Part shown: piece by piece, positions 60,509-64,000 of the stretch
Position numbering within the stretch: the first letter of the stretch is position 1
How the letters are laid out: each line of letters begins with the position of its first letter
Assembly: GCF_033843265.1 (NCBI RefSeq)
Contig: NZ_JAWXRD010000003.1
Coordinates: forward strand, 143,568 to 207,567
Direction: 5' to 3'
DNA: 64,000 nucleotides
Origin: Scandinavium lactucae
Lineage (GTDB): Bacteria > Pseudomonadota > Gammaproteobacteria > Enterobacterales > Enterobacteriaceae
Translations under genes and position numbers: made by a program
Notes under the pieces: generated by a model
Databases searched by the model: none
What the model saw: only the letters and a program-made list of their open reading frames with translations
What the model was told of the DNA's origin: nothing

Positions 60509-60979
60509 ATGCCACGTCGTCGCGTCATTGGTCAGCGTAAAATTCTGCCGGATCCTAAGTTCGGATCAGAGCTGCTGGCTAAATTTGTAAATATCCTGAT
60601 GGTAGATGGTAAAAAATCTACTGCTGAAGCAATCGTATACAGCGCGCTGGAGACCCTGGCTCAGCGTTCTGGTAAAAATGAACTGGAAGCTTTCGAAGTC
60701 GCTCTCGACAACGTGCGCCCGACTGTAGAAGTTAAGTCTCGCCGCGTTGGTGGTTCTACTTATCAGGTTCCAGTTGAAGTTCGTCCGGTTCGTCGTAATG
60801 CCCTGGCAATGCGTTGGATCGTTGAAGCTGCTCGTAAACGCGGTGATAAATCTATGGCTCTCCGCCTGGCGAACGAACTTTCTGACGCTGCAGACAACAA
60901 AGGTACTGCAGTTAAGAAACGTGAAGACGTTCACCGTATGGCAGAAGCCAACAAGGCGTTCGCTCACTACCGTTGGTAA
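60509..60979 (+). CDS. rpsG: 30S ribosomal protein S7
   Basis: S7 starts assembly of the 30S head and binds the 3' major domain of 16S rRNA; it also represses its own operon. The 156-residue form ends in HYRW, the common bacterial length, and not the 179-residue extended form of E. coli K-12. Confidence 0.99.
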   Translation: MPRRRVIGQRKILPDPKFGSELLAKFVNILMVDGKKSTAEAIVYSALETLAQRSGKNELEAFEVALDNVRPTVEVKSRRVGGSTYQVPVEVRPVRRNALAMRWIVEAARKRGDKSMALRLANELSDAADNKGTAVKKREDVHRMAEANKAFAHYRW

Positions 60980-61076
60980 TCCCTTCGGAGTGTTAGTCCC
61001 CAGACGAGCGCTTCAGGTAAGCTGCTCGTTCTGGGTCACTTAATCTGAACGTCTCAAGAATTAAACGAGGAATCAA

Positions 61077-63191
61077 ATGGCTCGTACAACCCCCATCGCA
61101 CGCTACCGTAACATTGGTATCAGTGCGCACATCGACGCCGGTAAAACGACGACTACCGAACGTATTCTGTTCTACACCGGTGTAAACCACAAAATCGGTG
61201 AAGTACACGACGGCGCCGCAACCATGGACTGGATGGAGCAGGAGCAGGAGCGTGGTATTACCATTACCTCCGCAGCGACTACCGCATTCTGGTCTGGTAT
61301 GGCGAAGCAGTATGAACCGCATCGCGTAAACATCATCGACACCCCGGGCCACGTTGACTTCACCATCGAAGTTGAACGTTCCATGCGTGTTCTTGACGGT
61401 GCAGTAATGGTTTACTGCGCAGTTGGTGGTGTTCAGCCACAGTCTGAAACCGTATGGCGTCAGGCGAACAAATATAAAGTTCCACGCATCGCGTTCGTTA
61501 ACAAAATGGACCGTATGGGTGCTAACTTCCTGAAAGTTGTTGGTCAGATCAAATCCCGTCTGGGCGCGAACCCTGTTCCGCTGCAGCTGGCAATTGGTGC
61601 TGAAGAAGGTTTCACCGGTGTTATCGACCTGGTGAAAATGAAAGCCATCAACTGGAACGATGCTGATCAGGGCGTTACCTTCGAATACGAAGATATCCCA
61701 GCTGATATGCAGGACCTGGCTGACGAATGGCACCAGAACCTGATCGAATCCGCTGCGGAAGCGTCTGAAGAGCTGATGGAAAAATACCTGGGCGGCGAAG
61801 AGCTGACCGAGGAAGAAATCAAGACTGCTCTGCGTCAGCGCGTGCTGAACAACGAAATCATCCTGGTAACCTGTGGTTCTGCGTTTAAGAACAAAGGTGT
61901 TCAGGCGATGCTGGATGCGGTAATCGATTACCTGCCTGCACCGACTGACGTTCCTGCGATCAACGGTATGCTGGATGACGGTAAAGACACCCCATCTGAG
62001 CGTCATGCTAGCGATGACGAGCCATTTGCTGCTCTGGCATTCAAAATCGCTACCGACCCGTTCGTGGGTAACCTGACCTTCTTCCGCGTGTACTCTGGTG
62101 TTGTTAACTCCGGTGATACCGTGTACAACCCGGTTAAATCCGCTCGTGAGCGTTTTGGCCGTATCGTACAGATGCACGCTAACAAACGTGAAGAGATCAA
62201 AGAAGTTCGCGCGGGCGACATTGCTGCGGCAATCGGCCTGAAAGACGTGACCACAGGTGACACCATCTGTGATCCGGACAACGTGATCATTCTTGAGCGT
62301 ATGGAATTCCCAGAGCCGGTAATTTCCATCGCTGTTGAACCGAAAACCAAAGCTGACCAGGAAAAAATGGGTCTGGCTCTGGGTCGTCTGGCTAAAGAAG
62401 ATCCATCATTCCGCGTATGGACTGATGAAGAATCTAACCAGACCATCATCGCGGGTATGGGTGAACTGCACCTCGATATCATCGTTGACCGTATGAAGCG
62501 TGAATTCAACGTTGAAGCGAACGTCGGTAAACCTCAGGTTGCTTACCGCGAAGCGATTCGCGCGAAAGTTACCGATGTTGAAGGTAAACACGCCAAGCAG
62601 TCTGGTGGTCGTGGTCAGTACGGTCATGTTGTTATCGACATGTACCCACTGGAGCCGGGCTCAAATCCGAAAGGTTACGAGTTCATCAACGACATCAAAG
62701 GTGGTGTAATTCCTGGCGAATACATCCCTGCCGTTGATAAAGGCATCCAGGAGCAGCTGAAGGCAGGTCCTCTGGCTGGTTACCCGGTAGTTGATCTCGG
62801 TGTGCGTCTGCACTTCGGTTCTTACCATGACGTTGACTCCTCTGAACTGGCGTTTAAACTGGCCGCTTCTATCGCCTTTAAAGAAGGCTTTAAGAAAGCG
62901 AAACCAGTTCTGCTTGAACCTATCATGAAGGTTGAAGTAGAGACTCCGGAAGAGAACACCGGTGACGTAATCGGTGACCTTAGCCGTCGTCGTGGTCAGC
63001 TGAAAGGTCAGGAATCTAACGCTACTGGCGTTCAGATCCATGCTGAAGTTCCGCTGTCTGAAATGTTCGGTTACGCAACTCAGCTGCGTTCTCTGACCAA
63101 AGGTCGCGCATCTTACTCCATGGAATTCCTGAAGTATGATGATGCGCCGAACAACGTTGCTCAGGCCGTTATCGAAGCTCGTGGCAAATAA
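61077..63191 (+). CDS. fusA: Elongation factor G
   Basis: EF-G catalyses GTP-driven translocation on the ribosome and, with RRF, recycles subunits. The 704 residues include P-loop AHIDAGKT (17-24), switch regions (ERGITITSAATT, DTPGHVDFTIEVERSM), NKMDRMGAN, and C-terminal domains IV and V with GGRGQYGHVVID and RRRGQLKGQE. Codon use is strongly biased, as expected for a highly expressed gene. Confidence 0.99.
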   Translation: MARTTPIARYRNIGISAHIDAGKTTTTERILFYTGVNHKIGEVHDGAATMDWMEQEQERGITITSAATTAFWSGMAKQYEPHRVNIIDTPGHVDFTIEVERSMRVLDGAVMVYCAVGGVQPQSETVWRQANKYKVPRIAFVNKMDRMGANFLKVVGQIKSRLGANPVPLQLAIGAEEGFTGVIDLVKMKAINWNDADQGVTFEYEDIPADMQDLADEWHQNLIESAAEASEELMEKYLGGEELTEEEIKTALRQRVLNNEIILVTCGSAFKNKGVQAMLDAVIDYLPAPTDVPAINGMLDDGKDTPSERHASDDEPFAALAFKIATDPFVGNLTFFRVYSGVVNSGDTVYNPVKSARERFGRIVQMHANKREEIKEVRAGDIAAAIGLKDVTTGDTICDPDNVIILERMEFPEPVISIAVEPKTKADQEKMGLALGRLAKEDPSFRVWTDEESNQTIIAGMGELHLDIIVDRMKREFNVEANVGKPQVAYREAIRAKVTDVEGKHAKQSGGRGQYGHVVIDMYPLEPGSNPKGYEFINDIKGGVIPGEYIPAVDKGIQEQLKAGPLAGYPVVDLGVRLHFGSYHDVDSSELAFKLAASIAFKEGFKKAKPVLLEPIMKVEVETPEENTGDVIGDLSRRRGQLKGQESNATGVQIHAEVPLSEMFGYATQLRSLTKGRASYSMEFLKYDDAPNNVAQAVIEARGK

Positions 63192-63261
63192 GCCGCAAGT
63201 TAAAAACTAATGTCCCGTGCTCTCTCCTTGAGGGGAGAGCACTATAGTAAGGAATATAGCC

Positions 63262-64000
63262 GTGTCTAAAGAAAAATTTGAACGTACAAAACCGCACGTC
63301 AACGTTGGTACTATCGGCCACGTCGACCATGGTAAAACTACCCTGACTGCTGCAATCACTACCGTACTGGCTAAAACCTACGGCGGTGCTGCTCGTGCTT
63401 TCGATCAGATCGATAACGCACCAGAAGAAAAAGCTCGTGGTATCACCATCAACACTTCCCACGTTGAATATGACACCCCGACTCGCCACTACGCACACGT
63501 AGACTGCCCGGGCCACGCCGACTATGTTAAAAACATGATCACCGGTGCTGCTCAGATGGATGGCGCGATCCTGGTTGTTGCTGCGACTGACGGCCCTATG
63601 CCTCAGACTCGTGAGCACATCCTGCTGGGTCGTCAGGTAGGCGTTCCTTTCATCATCGTGTTCCTGAACAAGTGCGACATGGTTGATGACGAAGAGCTGC
63701 TGGAACTGGTAGAAATGGAAGTTCGTGAACTTCTGTCTCAGTACGATTTCCCAGGCGATGACACCCCAATCGTTCGTGGTTCTGCGCTGAAAGCGCTGGA
63801 AGGCGAAGCAGAGTGGGAAGCAAAAATCATCGAACTGGCTGGCTTCCTGGATTCTTACATCCCAGAACCAGAGCGTGCGATTGACAAGCCGTTCCTGCTG
63901 CCTATCGAAGACGTATTCTCCATCTCCGGCCGTGGTACTGTTGTTACCGGTCGTGTAGAGCGCGGTATCGTTAAAGTGGGCGAAGAAGTAGAAATCGTTG
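63262..64000 (+). CDS. tufA: Elongation factor Tu, 3'-truncated by the window
   Basis: EF-Tu brings aminoacyl-tRNA to the ribosome. The start is GTG at 63262, after AAGGAAT, as is usual for enteric tuf genes. The 246 residues present cover the G-domain (GHVDHGKT at 19-26, DCPGHADYVKN, NKCDMVDD) and the start of domain 2 (about 206 onward). The reading frame is open to the end of the window. Position after fusA identifies it as tufA rather than tufB. Confidence 0.98.
   Translation, partial: MSKEKFERTKPHVNVGTIGHVDHGKTTLTAAITTVLAKTYGGAARAFDQIDNAPEEKARGITINTSHVEYDTPTRHYAHVDCPGHADYVKNMITGAAQMDGAILVVAATDGPMPQTREHILLGRQVGVPFIIVFLNKCDMVDDEELLELVEMEVRELLSQYDFPGDDTPIVRGSALKALEGEAEWEAKIIELAGFLDSYIPEPERAIDKPFLLPIEDVFSISGRGTVVTGRVERGIVKVGEEVEIV

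Noticed and set aside
60993..62177. A 394-codon frame antisense to fusA
   Set aside because: It is created by the lack of certain codons in highly expressed fusA. The sequence resembles no family and has no ribosome site of note.
1..64000. CRISPR arrays, insertion sequences, prophage genes, tRNA or rRNA genes
   Set aside because: I looked for regularly spaced repeats, transposase and integrase motifs and tRNA-like stretches and saw none. Gene content is continuous core genome.

Overview
The window is a 64 kb piece of ordinary chromosome from a member of the Enterobacteriaceae. Gene order, protein lengths and residue-level motifs follow the malQ-to-tufA segment of Escherichia coli and Salmonella. 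Several differences from E. coli K-12 point to another genus, probably something near Enterobacter, Lelliottia or Citrobacter; I cannot name the species from sequence alone. I see no prophage, insertion sequence, tRNA, rRNA or CRISPR array. Both ends cut through genes: malQ lacks its 5' end and tufA lacks its 3' end.

Layout. 1-4.7 kb: malQ, nfuA, gntX, bioH and a small secreted DUF1471 protein. 4.7-7.5 kb: the ferrous iron operon feoABC. 7.7-13 kb: tex and greB, divergent from the ompR-envZ osmoregulation pair. 13-21 kb: pckA, yhgE, and hslO-hslR-yrfG-igaA (redox and heat stress, ribosome rescue, Rcs control). 21-28 kb: nudE, mrcA and the hofMNOPQ cluster (DNA uptake, type IV pilus-like). 28-35 kb: the aroK-aroB-damX-dam-rpe-gph-trpS superoperon and the tiny lipoprotein yhfL. 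35-42 kb: nirBD-cysG (NADH nitrite reductase and siroheme), a codA-type cytosine deaminase and tsgA. 42-50 kb: ppiA, a Fic protein, pabA, argD, yhfK, crp, yhfA and prkB. 50-58 kb: yheUTS, kefGB-yheV (potassium efflux), slyD, slyX and fkpA. 58-64 kb: yheO-tusDCB (tRNA 2-thiolation) and the str operon rpsL-rpsG-fusA-tufA.

Several regulatory sites are readable by eye. They include FNR and NarL/NarP boxes upstream of nirB, an FNR-like box and a possible Fur box upstream of feoA, a paired ARG box at argD, a CpxR box and a CRP-like palindrome at ppiA, a CRP-like site between pckA and yhgE, a crp autoregulatory region, a sigma-E-type promoter at fkpA, and a near-consensus sigma-70 promoter for the str operon.

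Differences from the E. coli K-12 layout as I remember it: gntT, rpnA (yhgA), nirC, and the frl and yhfS-Z clusters are absent. A DUF1471 gene and a codA homologue are present instead. The most unusual object is the gene at 43137-43736. It joins the N-terminal part of the antitoxin YhfG in frame to the catalytic body of Fic. The expected inhibitory Glu is replaced by Asp, while the catalytic motif is intact. This is the best candidate here for something not well described; the rest is conserved core genome.
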